From positions 4,007,963 to 4,071,962 of the forward strand of contig NC_087382.1 in assembly GCF_963675165.1 (NCBI RefSeq): DNA of 64,000 nt, given 5' to 3'. Shown here piece after piece: positions 9,387 to 21,200 of the stretch. The notes below the pieces were generated by a model, which was not told where the DNA came from, ran no database searches, and was given only the letters and a program-made list of their open reading frames with translations. The position numbers and the translations under genes are program-made. Origin of the DNA: Halichondria panicea. Lineage: Eukaryota; Porifera; Demospongiae; Suberitida; Halichondriidae. Position 1 is the stretch's first letter. Every line of letters starts with the position of its first letter.

Positions 9387-11625
9387 ATGAGTGTCCTTGT
9401 CCTGTGTATGAGCTGCCTGTGTCTATGGCTGGGGAAGGTGAGTGGTATAATAGTCAGTAGCTGCAGTTGAGAGTCCCAATTGCAGCTCAGTGTACTGGTG
9501 TCTGCAAACTATGTGGTGCAAGTGAATATGCTCTCCTACAGTAATCCATCCAACACACTCCCTGGTGGTCAATGTTGTGATCCAGGCATTGGTGGAGGAT
9601 GTAACGGAAGGAAGCGCTGTGACACCTTCTTCATCTACTGCCTGATGCCACATGCCAGTACTGCTACACAGTGTCCCAATAATGAGCCCAGATTTACTGC
9701 AGTCAGTGACCATATCGAGGACGGGGCAACCATTGATTTCTCACAATCTACTGTACTAGGACTCTCTAATCCATTCTATCTGACTGGAATATCGACAGCA
9801 TGGGAGGTAAATGATACAGTAACTGCATATAGACTATTTCAGTGTTATTGCAGGGAGCTCAGCTTTACATACAAGTGCTTGATTATGATACCTTTACATC
9901 AAATGATGCTATTGTAAGCTATCGATTTGATCTGAATCTCTTAGTGGGATCGACAACCATATTATCTGTCTCAAGTACCGGGGCTAGTATCACTGCAAGT
10001 ACTATTGTGTTGTGTGCTCCTTTCTTCATTACAAGCAGTTGTCAGTTTTTTAATTACTGTCAGTTCTATGCTGTCACATGCAGTGACAGAGGAACGTGTG
10101 TGAATGAAATGGACAGTTTCACTTGCAACTGTGACCCTCCCTACTTTGGTGCAAACTGCGAGTATCAAAACTTTTGCTACAACAGAAATTGCAACGAAAG
10201 AGGAACATGTACTAATGGCTTTTATTCCTACACCTGTGTCTGCGATGCTGGCTATACTGGTGCTGATTGTGAGGATGATATTGATGAGTGCTTACTTATG
10301 GGGACAGTGTGCAGTGACCATGGCAACTGCTCTCATGGAATAGCCACCTTCACTTGCTCATGTGATCCTGGCTACACTGGACAGAGATGTGAGACCGACA
10401 TTGATGATTGTGTGAACGTAAACTGCAGTGGACACGGCAACTGTATTGACAGAGTTAACGGCTTTGATTGTGATTGTTTCCCTGGTTACACTGATTCTAT
10501 TTGTCAAACTGACATTAATAGATGTGATGGAATAAACTGTAGTGGCAATGGTGGTTGTGTTGACATGGTGAACATGTTCCTATGTGACTGTGATCCTGGC
10601 TACACTGGTGCTGATTGTGAGACCAACATTGATGATTGTGTGAATAAGAACTGCAGTGGAAATAGTGTGTGTGTGGATGGTGTCAACTCGTTCAGTTGTG
10701 AGTGTGTGTCTGGCTTCACTGGAGAGATGTGCAACACCACCACTTCAGGTATTGATAATATTGTTTCATTCTGTATAAATTATACCCCTAGCTTGCAGAG
10801 TTGAATGGTGGTCCAGGGGATCTCATAGGAGGAGTGGTGGGAGGTCTCCTAGTGCTGATGCTGATACTCCTGCTCTTGATAGTGGTCGTCGTGGTGTGTG
10901 TACAAAGAGCTCATGATCAGGGGAAGACCATTCAAGACACTCAGTTGCAAGGTAAGCTGTTTGTGTACCAAACATGGAAGTAGTATACACATGCAGATGC
11001 ACACTGTTTACATTTTACTAGACCGGTACGTATAGTTTACTTTATACAATGTGATTGGAGTGTTTATGTTTCAGTATATTATGCTCGAGCTCATGAAAGG
11101 ATTTTAAGTTTGTTTTCCACAGGAGACACCATTTCCTACATACCTGGAGACAACCCAGTGTATGGGATTCCTGAGAACAGAACAAATACCATCAACCCGA
11201 TATATGGCAGCCTGGAATCACTCAACGATGCAGAACTGGTCAATCCAATTTATGGAGATACAGATTTCGAAGACGTACCTTATGGATTGGCCTCTGCAGT
11301 ATCAGACTATGAGACACCTATTAGTATACGCAGAGCTCAGGGGAAGACCATTCAAGACACTCAGTTGCAAGGTATAATTAAGTTGTTTGTGTACCTAGAC
11401 TCTAACACATTGAAGTATAGCTGTATACTCACAATCATGCATGTCACACTGTTTACATTATATATTTTACTTGTGATTAGAGTGTTTATGTTTCAGTATA
11501 GTCATGAATAGATTTGCTGTTATCATCCACATGCAGGAGACACCATTTCCTATATCCCTGGAAACAACGAAGACGTACCTTCTGAACTGGCCCCTGCAGT
11601 ATCAGACTATGAGACACCTGTATAG
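9387..11625 (+). CDS. EGF gene D: intact MNNL-EGF receptor with NPxY tail
   Basis: Six exons: 9387-9437, 9486-9806, 9854-10748, 10799-10951, 11123-11371 and 11537-11625, joined length 1758 nt (585 residues), all in frame. Order: signal peptide MSVLVLCMSCLCLWLGK, MNNL-like domain, partial DSL opening (CAPFFITSSCQFFNYC), six EGF repeats, membrane helix with an unusually pure Leu/Ile/Val core, and tail. The second EGF has CNERGTC, which fits the O-fucose consensus C2-x4-S/T-C3 known from Notch EGFs. The tail holds NPVYG and two NPIYG, the NPxY signal read by PTB domains and clathrin adaptors, plus SDYETP twice. Exons 4 and 5 both end in GKTIQDTQLQ, showing that the tail grew by exon duplication. 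The 11626-11954 gap to the convergent dynein fragment has no gene. Confidence 0.85.
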
Positions 11626-11954
11626 TACGCACCTGTGTATGACAATAGCTAGTATAGAATAGAAGGCATGCAGAAACAATTTCGATGTTGTGAATTCTCT
11701 TGTATTAATTTTAATTGCAGTTGAGAAATCAGCCCTTCCCCCTTTTTATTTATACCCACACACACATTAACTTCGCAATTCACCATCTATTGTATAACAG
11801 TAAACACCTCACAGTGTAACGTTTGTACAATCATGTATTATTTACACCATTATAATTATTTATTTGTAGACTGGTAATCACTTCACACATTTTATAGACA
11901 TTCACAATTAAGTAATCGGGTTGCCACAAAGACTCTATAAATCAATGTTAGCGT

Positions 11955-12892
11955 TTAGCTGTCAAGCTGACACAAAAGTGCCACCCCTTGTTCAACCCAG
12001 TGTTCCTCAGGCTTGTCAGTAGGGATCTTCATAGCGATGACAAAGTTTGTAGAGTGACCAGTAGTGGACAGGGTGCCTCTTCTGTCACTGGTCTTGTACA
12101 CTGGGGCAGTGTAGGTGAGCTTGTCAGGAATCTCATCTCTCTTGAGTGGCTTTAACCAGATCTGAACAGGGAGAGTCATACATCACAATCCTGTATGCAG
12201 CTACACACATACACGTGCATACACATCGACTATAGTACAGAGTGATGCCAAATAAAAACCACAGGAATTTTAATAGACAAACATTAAGAGATTTGTGGAT
12301 TTACAATTTGAAAGTTGTAACCTTTATTTGGTGTTAGTGAGGGCATAATTATTATTATAGGTAGGCCCGTATATAGGATTTCAGAATGGTTAAATGCTAA
12401 AGTGTATAATGTAGCCAACCATAACTATTGCTTTGGTGAGGTAAGCATACGAACGCAGTATGTACATATAAGGTGATCATGATTGGCTGCACTTTCAACA
12501 CTATAACTATAGCAACACAACAAATCTGAAATCCTCTGACTGTGTATGTACCAAACGAGAGTACGTGCAAGTTGACTTACTTTAGGCATGGGGTCAGTGA
12601 GGATCTTTTGATGAGACTCGCCTATCAGCTTGGTCTTTCTGCCCCACCTGGCTTAGCACACGTACACACCTATACAGGGACAAGAGCGTACTAACCCTAC
12701 AAGCTTATACTATAATTATATAGATAGAGGGAAGGAATAATCTGTTAGTCACACTGCACAACTAATAATTTTATTACTTACCATCTTCAGGTTTGGTTAC
12801 ATGTGCATGCATGGTGATGCACTCATCACCCGGCATCCAACATCTCTTAGTCCATTCCAAACAAATCGGTGCATGGATCTTGCATAGTTTTA
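11955..12892 (-). pseudogene. Decayed copy of the last three exons of a dynein heavy chain
   Basis: The last exon (11955-12161, stop TAA at 11955-11957) encodes the same amino acids as the last exon of the dynein gene at 32447-32653 ([17 protein letters not shown] to the final ALLCQLDS). The next exon upstream (about 12581-12668) has lost 16 of 104 nt, shifting the frame. The third (from 12782) is strongly diverged. No further dynein exons follow toward 15 kb. It is the broken end of the left duplicated block. The intact last exon could reflect recent gene conversion with the functional locus. Confidence 0.8.
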
Positions 12893-14151
12893 ATACAATT
12901 TATATACTTTTGCTTTTAGTGTCAAAAGGTATAATTATATAGAGCTTGTGATGAAAAGGTTGCTTACCTTGAGCATCAGAAAAGATACTATATACCCTGT
13001 ACTTGATTTCAGTTGTTTTGGAGGGTTTATTCAGTTTTTAGCCTGCATGAACAATCATACAGTTTGAAGATTATTCTCTAGAGAGGAGAGTCGAGCAAGC
13101 TTAGAGCATGTTGATGATCTTCCAATGCTTCTCTTCAAGGTGTGTGTTAATCAGGTGTCTAATCTCAAAAGTGTATGGGGACTATACTACTCCGATGATG
13201 CTCTAAATTTGGGGGTAGATAAGTTCACGAGCTTTCACTGTAGGGTTGATTTGATGTAAGACCATTGCTGATCTAGTCCACTGAGCTGTTTTGTTAAGTT
13301 TTAATTGGGAGAGATTTGGGTTTGTCTTTTTGTAGTTAAAAAGAAAATTTTTTCTCCGCTGACTGTGGGGTGATTCCAACAAGATTCCAGAGATCTTATA
13401 TAGATTCCACAACATTCTGTACGAGATTCCTGGCCGTTGCGGATCCCTCGCATAATTTGCATGCAGGGAATATTTTTCGAATCTCTACAATACCATCGTT
13501 TTTATTTCGAGGCTTGGTGGGTTTTCACTATGCATCTTCTATGGTTCCCCCACCATGCATGCAGGAAGTGGATTTCTAGTAAGGGCTGCATATAGTTAGA
13601 AGCATCTATCATACAGTATGCCTGTGTATGATGTACCCAGCTTGCTAATTATTGTAGCAGCCTCACAATTATAGCTATGCACTACAGTTGGAGGTTGCTA
13701 GTATACAAGGACTTGGCATGAGATAATGGCTACTGGGCAGGACTCAGGGTGAGAGAACACATGCATGCACACCACATTGTGGCATGTCCATATATTACTG
13801 ATTGACTAAGAAAATTACGCCCCATCGAAAAGGTTATAATTTGACCCTTCTTGGAATTAGTTAGCTGCAAGAAATAAACCCTGGGCCCGTGTGTCACGAT
13901 CAAACACCTGAACACTAGTAGAAAATAAATGCCCCTCTGCTTAATATTTGAAATACGTATAATAGGCATAATATCTAGCTATAGGCACTTTGTTGGTGCT
14001 ACATCATTTGCCAATAATACTGCAATTTGATTGGCTAACGGAAGTGTTCTATCCAACTTAGAAAATCATGTACTTAGAAAATCATGTAGCAAAGAACATT
14101 CAAATCTGATTGGCTATAGAGAGACTCATGGTTGCTATGATCTAAAATGCT

Positions 14152-14278
14152 TAGACACTGTTTAGGAAGTTTCCACATGATTTAGAAGCCCTCGCGCAGG
14201 GCTATTAGAACCCTCACTAGGTTTGGGATACTACAACCAGCCTTTTGGGCTGTAGAAACGTCCTAAAAACAGTGTCTA
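14152..14278. mobile_element. 127-bp MITE
   Basis: The ends TAGACACTGTTTaggaagTTTC and, reversed, TAGACACTGTTTttaggacgTTTC pair with small gaps. A hairpin-like interior (agccctcgcgcagggct, ccagccttttgggctg) fills the centre. The family is not recognised. Confidence 0.5.
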
Positions 14279-14294
14279 TAAAATATAATTATTA

Positions 14295-14700
14295 TGTAGA
14301 CTCTCGCTATTCCGGCTCTCTGAAGTACGCCACCTCGATATACCGACCATTTGATTTGGCACGGATTGCTAGCTAGATATTTACTGCACAAAACTCACCC
14401 TGAAGTACGGCCACTCGCTATTCTGTATACTGGCCAGTGCTGGCTGCCCCAAAGTAGGTTTTCAATGTACGTTTATTACGGCCAGATATGAAATTTTGGG
14501 TGTGGTTTGGCAGATAAAATTGGAATAATGATTCATTCCTTCATTATCCTCGAGACAAGAACTGCAAAATTAGTAATTACATTCGAGGTAAGGTCGTTTT
14601 TAAGCCACGGCTATTTCTTAAAATACAGCCATGCATGCACCTCGCTATTCCGGCCAAGCTGCACTGTCCCAAGGGTGACCAGATTAACGAGAGTCTACTG
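14295..14700. mobile_element. About 400-bp pogo/Tigger-like MITE
   Basis: The left end GTAGACTCTCGCTATTCCGG pairs with the right end, whose reverse complement begins CAGTAGACTCTCGTTA. TA follows the right end. Repeated internal words CTCGCTATTCcGGcc and TACGgCCA are characteristic of degenerated members. The left CA has mutated. No transposase is present. Confidence 0.5.
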
Positions 14701-14841
14701 TATATAGAGTCACCATGCACTACAGAAATGTCACGATGTTCATTTCATGAAAATTGCTTTCACAGCATGTGTATACAGCTATAGACTCGATCTGACAGTG
14801 AGCGCAAGTATATAATTATAATAATTATTGTTTCAGTATAC

Positions 14842-15044
14842 CGTATAGCTGGTAAGTTTCGTGGGGTAAAAAATTCGTTCAACTCGAGAAACAGTGGTTT
14901 TTGTGAGTAAAAATTTTGTTTAGTCTCGTTTCCTGCACTGCATTCATACATTCCGGTAAGCCACGCCTACGTTAAATTTCGTGGAGGTCAGCTTGCCCAC
15001 GAAAATAACGAATATTTTACCCCACGAAAATTACCCGCTATACG
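14842..15044. mobile_element. 203-bp MITE with about 35-bp inverted ends
   Basis: The left end CGTATAGCTGGTAAGTTTCG pairs with the reverse complement of the right end (CGTATAGCGGGTAATTTTCG), and both continue TGGGGTAAAA. No coding capacity. It lies just upstream of the ankyrin-ROCO gene. Confidence 0.6.
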
Positions 15045-15249
15045 TGACAGGCTTTGGGAAAACCAGACTATTGGAGCAGAATTTAGTATTGAGCTACAGC
15101 TAAATTTATGCCTACAGGGTAACTCACGTGCTGTATATAGCCCTGGGGAGAGCAATTTCAGTCAGTTTTGGCACTTGTATTCATGGTATCATAGTGCAAG
15201 TAATTATAAGAATAATTATCACAGCTTACTGCTCCCAACTATTGTACAA

Positions 15250-18200
15250 GCCGAAGAGCAACTGGTAGTGGATTTGTGGGAGGCTGTTAGAGATGATGAT
15301 GTCATCAAAGTGAGGTCCCTGTTGGAACAGGGGGCCAACCCCAATCACCAACTGTATTGGAGAAAGGATTGGTGGAACATGTATATACTCCCTCCAGTAC
15401 ATGAAGCATGCAAGAAAGGCAATCTAGAGATCACCAAAGCACTCGTTAGTGGCGGAGCTGATATTAAGAGAGGTAATGAACTATACTGCATTTCACTGTG
15501 CTGTCAGGAAGGAAATAATTATGGAGCTTGTTGTGTTCTTGGTTAGATCTTCTTATATTATAGTATTGGCCTCAGGCTATCATAAATTAATGTGAACTCT
15601 CACTGTTAATGTATACAACATGATTATTAGTTATACTGAAACACGATTCCATGAGTTCATGTGTTTAACTTAATTAGTGTATCCCATGCAGCCTTCCCTT
15701 CCTGTTGGCCTATCCCATGCACTGACACCTTAATTCTCATGACCAGCTTTCTGATGTTAATTATGACGTACATGTTTGAACAACATTACGTAAATTATAT
15801 ACTAATTCTTGTGATGGAAAGTACAGGGCAGCATAATTGCTAGTGCAAGTATTTTGTGTATGATGCAATGACTCACATAGTGATCGAAATACACGCAGGT
15901 GAGAGGGATGGGAGCATCTTTACACCATTGCACTTTGCTTGTTGGAGTGGACGCAAAGACATTGTACAGTGGTTGGTGGAAGAATGCAAGTGTGATGTTG
16001 GTGAGTAATTCTGTAGTGGGTACACTGTTAAAAATGGGTAGTTACAATAGCACCCAAAGTGCTATGCCAACACTCACCTAATGGTGCTATCACAACACTA
16101 GGAGTGCAGTCGTAACTGCTACGTGTTACTAGAACAATAAAGGGTGCTATTATACACTTATAAGTGCTTGTGGAACACTTTAAACAGTGTTGTGCATGCA
16201 CTTACCTAGTTGTTAAAATCATATTACTCTAACTATACACCAGATGGTGTTACTCAAATAAGAATTGTGTGATTGCAGCACTATACATGGTGCAATGTAA
16301 GCACCTCTATAAATCACCTGCATGCAAATCAAGGCCAGTCTATAATGATTCATGTAGTTGCATGTGTAAATAAATAGTTGCTTATATAGTAACAAACCCG
16401 TTCCATTAAAATAGTTGAATCTGGTATAATTATTATACCTTTGTATTCAAGCATGCATGCAGGAGCAGATTATAATTATAGTCACCTTATTTATTATACT
16501 TATTATAAATTCTAATCACATGCGTAATTATGTATACAGGGGTGAAGCAGCACACTAGCTTGTACTGATGACGGAACAATCGGCCCGGCCTGTGAGGAAC
16601 TTTCCAAGAAAAAATTAGTGCACTTTTCAAGTGTACCGGCAATATTTTAGCTATTCAGTATTTATAACTTATGTGCCGGATGAATCAGTTATCATTATTA
16701 GTTACTGTAACTATGTGTTTGAAGTTGCAACATCTATTGAGGACTAGACTATGTGCATGTCATGCTAACGGACAATTAATTATTAATGCTCAACAATAAT
16801 TATTAACAATTCAATTGTCTGAAAAATCATACATCCTGTATTTAGCTAAGTAGCTGGCTTATAGTGTGTTCTTTCTACTCATACAGTTGCCCTGCAAATT
16901 TAACTCTTACTCTGCTCCCACCCCCCCTCTTCCATGCAAGGGCATACACTGATGATATGATCATAATTAATTGATGAGCACAGACTCAAATGCGTGGTGG
17001 GTAGCCAAGACTACATAAACAAAACAAAATCGTGGGTGGTAGATCTAATACGTGCAGCACTGATCTCACGTGAACCTTGAGATAGACAGCTGCCTGCATG
17101 AGAGTCTCTGCACACAGCTGTGTGCACCTTAACTGTACGAAGGCGCCGGGCCTACTCTAGCTGCTCTGGTACTACATGGACTAAGTTGCTAGATGTACTA
17201 CACTGCAAGATGGCACACTGCTTTGACTCGGAACTATAGAGTAAGTTGCTGCAAAACCATTGTTGTGCTAAAAAGCTTGACATAGACAGACTGCAAGTCT
17301 ACTACTCACTACTATAATTGTAACTATATAATAATTCTGGTTGGGCTTTGTGGGCAACTGTCCGTCAGTCTGATATGTTGGGCTTTGTGGGCAGCTGTCC
17401 GTCAGTCTGATATGTTGGGCTTTGTGGGCAGCTGTCCGTCAGTCTGATATGTTGGGCTTTGTGGGCAGCTGTCCGTCAGTCTGATATGCTGGGCTTTGTG
17501 GGCAGCTGTCCGTCAGTCTGATATGTTGGGCTTTGTGGGCAGCTGTCCGTCAGTCTGATATGCTGGGGTTTGTGGGCAGCTGTCCGTCAGTCTGATATGC
17601 TGGGCTTTGTGGGCACTTGTCTGTCAGTCTGATATGTCGGGCTTTGTGGGCAGCTGTCCGTCAGTCTGATATGTTGGGCTTTGTGGGCAGCTGTCTGTCA
17701 GTCTGATATGTTGGACTTTGTGGGCACTTGTCCGTCAGTCTGATATGTTGGGCTTTGTGGGCACTTGACCGTCAGTCTGATATGTTGGGCTTTGTGGGCA
17801 GCTGTCCGTCAGTCTGATATGTTGGGCTTTGTGGGCACTTGTCCGTCAGTCTGATATGTTGGGCTTTGTGGGCACGTGTCCGTCAGTTAGATGTATGTTG
17901 AGCGTTAGGAACACTTTCCTGTCAGACTGGTTTTTCGCACGTATCTACATTTGCATACAAATCATCATAATTATAATTTTTGTCTTCCGATTATTGTTAA
18001 ACTAATTTCCAATGACAATACAAGATATATAATGGTTGTTTCTTACAAAATTATCGCATCGTAAGAGCTATAGGTACTCTTTTCATGCAGGGTTCATGGA
18101 GTCGAGCTATTTTAAACAAGGTTAAAGAATATGCGTCGCAAATTGAGATTCAACATCTGTCCAAAGATAAACCACTGCTCTTTAAAAGGAATAGTCCAAA

Positions 18201-21200
18201 AACAAAGCGTAACAAAGGTGCTATATCAGGAGTGATAATTATGATCGACTAGCAGTTACAGATGTGCGTATATACTTACCTTCTATCCACCACTGACCGA
18301 TTATGTCTATGTAAGTCCACTATTAATCATTATTGCGTTCAAGCATATAGCTGTAAATGTTCGCAGTAGTAATAGAATTTTTTACCTATAGATTTACTTT
18401 TGAGGAAAGAATTCAAACAAAGGAGAACAATGTTAAGCTACGGGAGCTGGTCGAAGACTATGCAGTCACTGGTGCAGTCACAATCTAATGGTAAATAGAA
18501 ACCCATATCTTCAAACATACATTTTTTTTTATTCAGTTCTGAAGATGATACTGTAAGAAGAAGGATGCAGTACAAATGATATTTGTCAAGCTGCTGCTCC
18601 ACGTATGTAATGCATAAACAGCTAAATTGATATACTGTTACAAATACTTGATACTTGAGAACAGATTCTTCTGTTGCCCTTGAATTCATCCTGTGTGGGG
18701 GGGTATATGCTTATTATAACGAGAATAACCCTGTCATCATACATATATAATGATACACAGTAATGCATGCACACTGGATATTTGATAGAATAAAAGGTGA
18801 TATGTTAAAGTGTTAGGCTTTCGGCTTATTTGAATAATTGTCTCCTAATCACTTATATCACTGCCTACTGTTTTTGTGAGCCCCATCCTTATCCCATCAT
18901 AATTATATACATGCAGGTGGATGACATGCAACGTTCGTTCAAGGTAGAAAAAGTGCTATTGAATCTGGATCAATGAACTACTTCGTCATCGTAGAGAAAG
19001 AAGTGTATGAAGTAGATTCATTCTATGAAACTCTTGTACAAGTAACTATGTTTTTGACATTTTAGTACCCACGTGCATGTCAGCATGGCACCCTTTTATT
19101 TTTTATTTTTAAGGTCCCGAACTGCCTAAGTGTATTGTGGTCGTAGTTATTAAACACTTTATGAGGTTATATAGGTATACATATCTTTATACTTTTATTG
19201 TATATGCTATCGTGATGCATATCATTATACACATGCTATAATTATGTTACGTCATTTAAGTCAAGTGCATGAGCTTATCGAGAAGTGCAATAAGCATGCA
19301 TGCAATATTTTATGCTTTGCATGAAGAGTATAGCAATGACAACTGTACCTGTAGTAACATAGTAACAGCAGCACCCATCCCCAGTGCTTTAATAACACCA
19401 TTGTAGGTGTAGTTGTAAAAGTTACACACAGTTTGGAGTTGCAGTAACTCCAAGAAAGTGCAAGTACAGCACATTTTCATGCTGTTACAACTCCAAAATG
19501 AGTGTTTTAATAACACTAAAATCTGGTGCTGTAATAACTCCATATATGAGTGCCATATTTGGTACAATGGTTTTACCCCACTTTTGGGTGTTACAATAGC
19601 ACCACATTTTTAACAGTGTATATACTAACTGAATGGAAATGTAGTTGTATCATGCATCATGTATAATAATGGCAACTTTAATACAATACACCACAGTTTG
19701 ATTGTTGTGCTCCTGAAGTACATGGTAACTGCATGTAACTCTGATAATGCATGTATTGTAAGCATATTAATTGTACTCAGTATATATGTGGTTAACTGTG
19801 TGCTGAATTTGAAACCGTCAGTATAATAATACAATACGTCTGTCCCTCATCACCTGTCCAGATGTGATTGATGTTGATGGCCCCATTCCTTTTGACTGTA
19901 CAATACAGTATGGTTTTCATGAAGTTGTTGACTATCTCAAGTGTCTACAAAAACCCTTCACAGGTATGTGCATGCACACGTACTACTTACTTGTGTGTTA
20001 ATCTATCGCTGACATGGAGGAGGTGAAATGTGTCACTAGAAATCCCATACCTATATAATATCCCACCAATAGAACAAGTCACGCCAGTTGAATGTTTGTT
20101 TCTGTAAAGACAAGTGTTGATTACAAACACAAGCATTCTTGACCCCAAGATCCTCGTATACTTGGTTCATTAGAAAGTGTACTAATTACACATATCGGCA
20201 TAGTAACACTTGATATAACAATATATTTGGTCATGCGCTATAGCTGCCGCTCAGCATCAGCGTGAGAAGGAAGAAGCTTGGAAAAGCAAGCAACGCAGAG
20301 ATGGAGTGAGAGAAGAAGACTTACAGCCACTATCGAAACCCCCTCAAGATAAGAGCAGACGGAGTGGAGGTGCACCATTGTACACAGCAAAAACACTTAT
20401 GTTATATATATGAGATGCATCATCGTTATTTTAGTGTCATTTCAAAAGATGCGTTTCATATTAATGTAACGAATATGTTTTCACTGTGTAGTTAACACCC
20501 ACCTATACTTTTTCAAGGGACAAGAATCATGCAAGGTAGTCAATATAATAATTATTGTTTTTCAATCTATTTCAGAATCGAAGGATGAATCATCGAAGTC
20601 TGAGCTAGCCCTTAATGAAGCCATGAAGGCTGGATTTGTCCGTGTGAAGGCTACGAATATATTGTTCTTTGGAATGGCCGGCACTGGTAAAACCTCCACT
20701 AAGCATCTTCTTCTGGGACTGCCTCCTCCTAAAGATCATAATAGCACTCCATTAGCTAGCACGGCAGAGAGGATATGTATTCGACAAATTCGTGACACTA
20801 CAAAGCTGAAAATGGAAGCTCAAGAAGATCCCTCTAGAATATGGAGGCCAGTATCTAGTGATGATCTACAACGCATTGTTGCTGATGTTATGAAATCTTA
20901 TGTAACCAACTCAGATCCTAACTCTAAAGCATCTGCTATCCCATAAGAACTCAGCATTGCTCTGAAGCAAGTTGAATCTAGCAATGAATCGGGTACGCAA
21001 GTTGATGCAACTCCTTTGACTTCAAGAGCTAGTCTAACGAAACTATCGGTAGCTGGAGCAAAAACAAGTAAATTTCTCAACACTGTTTCGAATGTAATGG
21101 CAAGTATTCAGCGGTTTTCTGATGACGATCGTACTGCACTTCAAGAAAAGTTTGGATCTCATTGGATTTATATAATCGATAGTGGTGGCCAACCACATTT

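Larger units (their letters stand above)
12900..15249. other. Gene-free stretch with small transposons
   Basis: I find no coding region with family similarity here. The open frames are short and lack splice or domain support. Three small inverted-repeat elements are recognisable at 14152-14278, 14295-14700 and 14842-15044. The breakpoint of the left duplicated block lies near 12.9 kb. A TATATAG at 15134-15140 could serve the downstream ankyrin gene, but this is weak. Confidence 0.5.
16023..19618. mobile_element. 3.6-kb TA-flanked inverted-repeat element in a ROCO intron
   Basis: The left end CACTGTTAAAAATG (after TA at 16021-16022) and the right end CATTTTTAACAGTG (before TA at 19619-19620) are exact inverses. 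Both sub-terminal regions are built of related degenerate words such as GTGCTATTGTAACAC and AACACT. It fills most of the intron between the ankyrin exons ending at 16000 and starting at 19862. It contains a 37-bp minisatellite and possible exon relics. A TA duplication fits Tc1-mariner-type or related elements, but no DDE transposase is recognised, so the family stays open. Two separate small elements sharing ends is the alternative. Confidence 0.55.

Noticed and set aside
1390..11625. Calling the EGF genes Delta or Jagged orthologs
   Set aside because: The DSL domain is incomplete in every copy, so only a Notch-ligand-like origin of the N-terminal domain is supported.
17341..17888. Regular 37-bp repeats suggesting a CRISPR array
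   Set aside because: Units are contiguous with no unique spacers, and the setting is eukaryotic.
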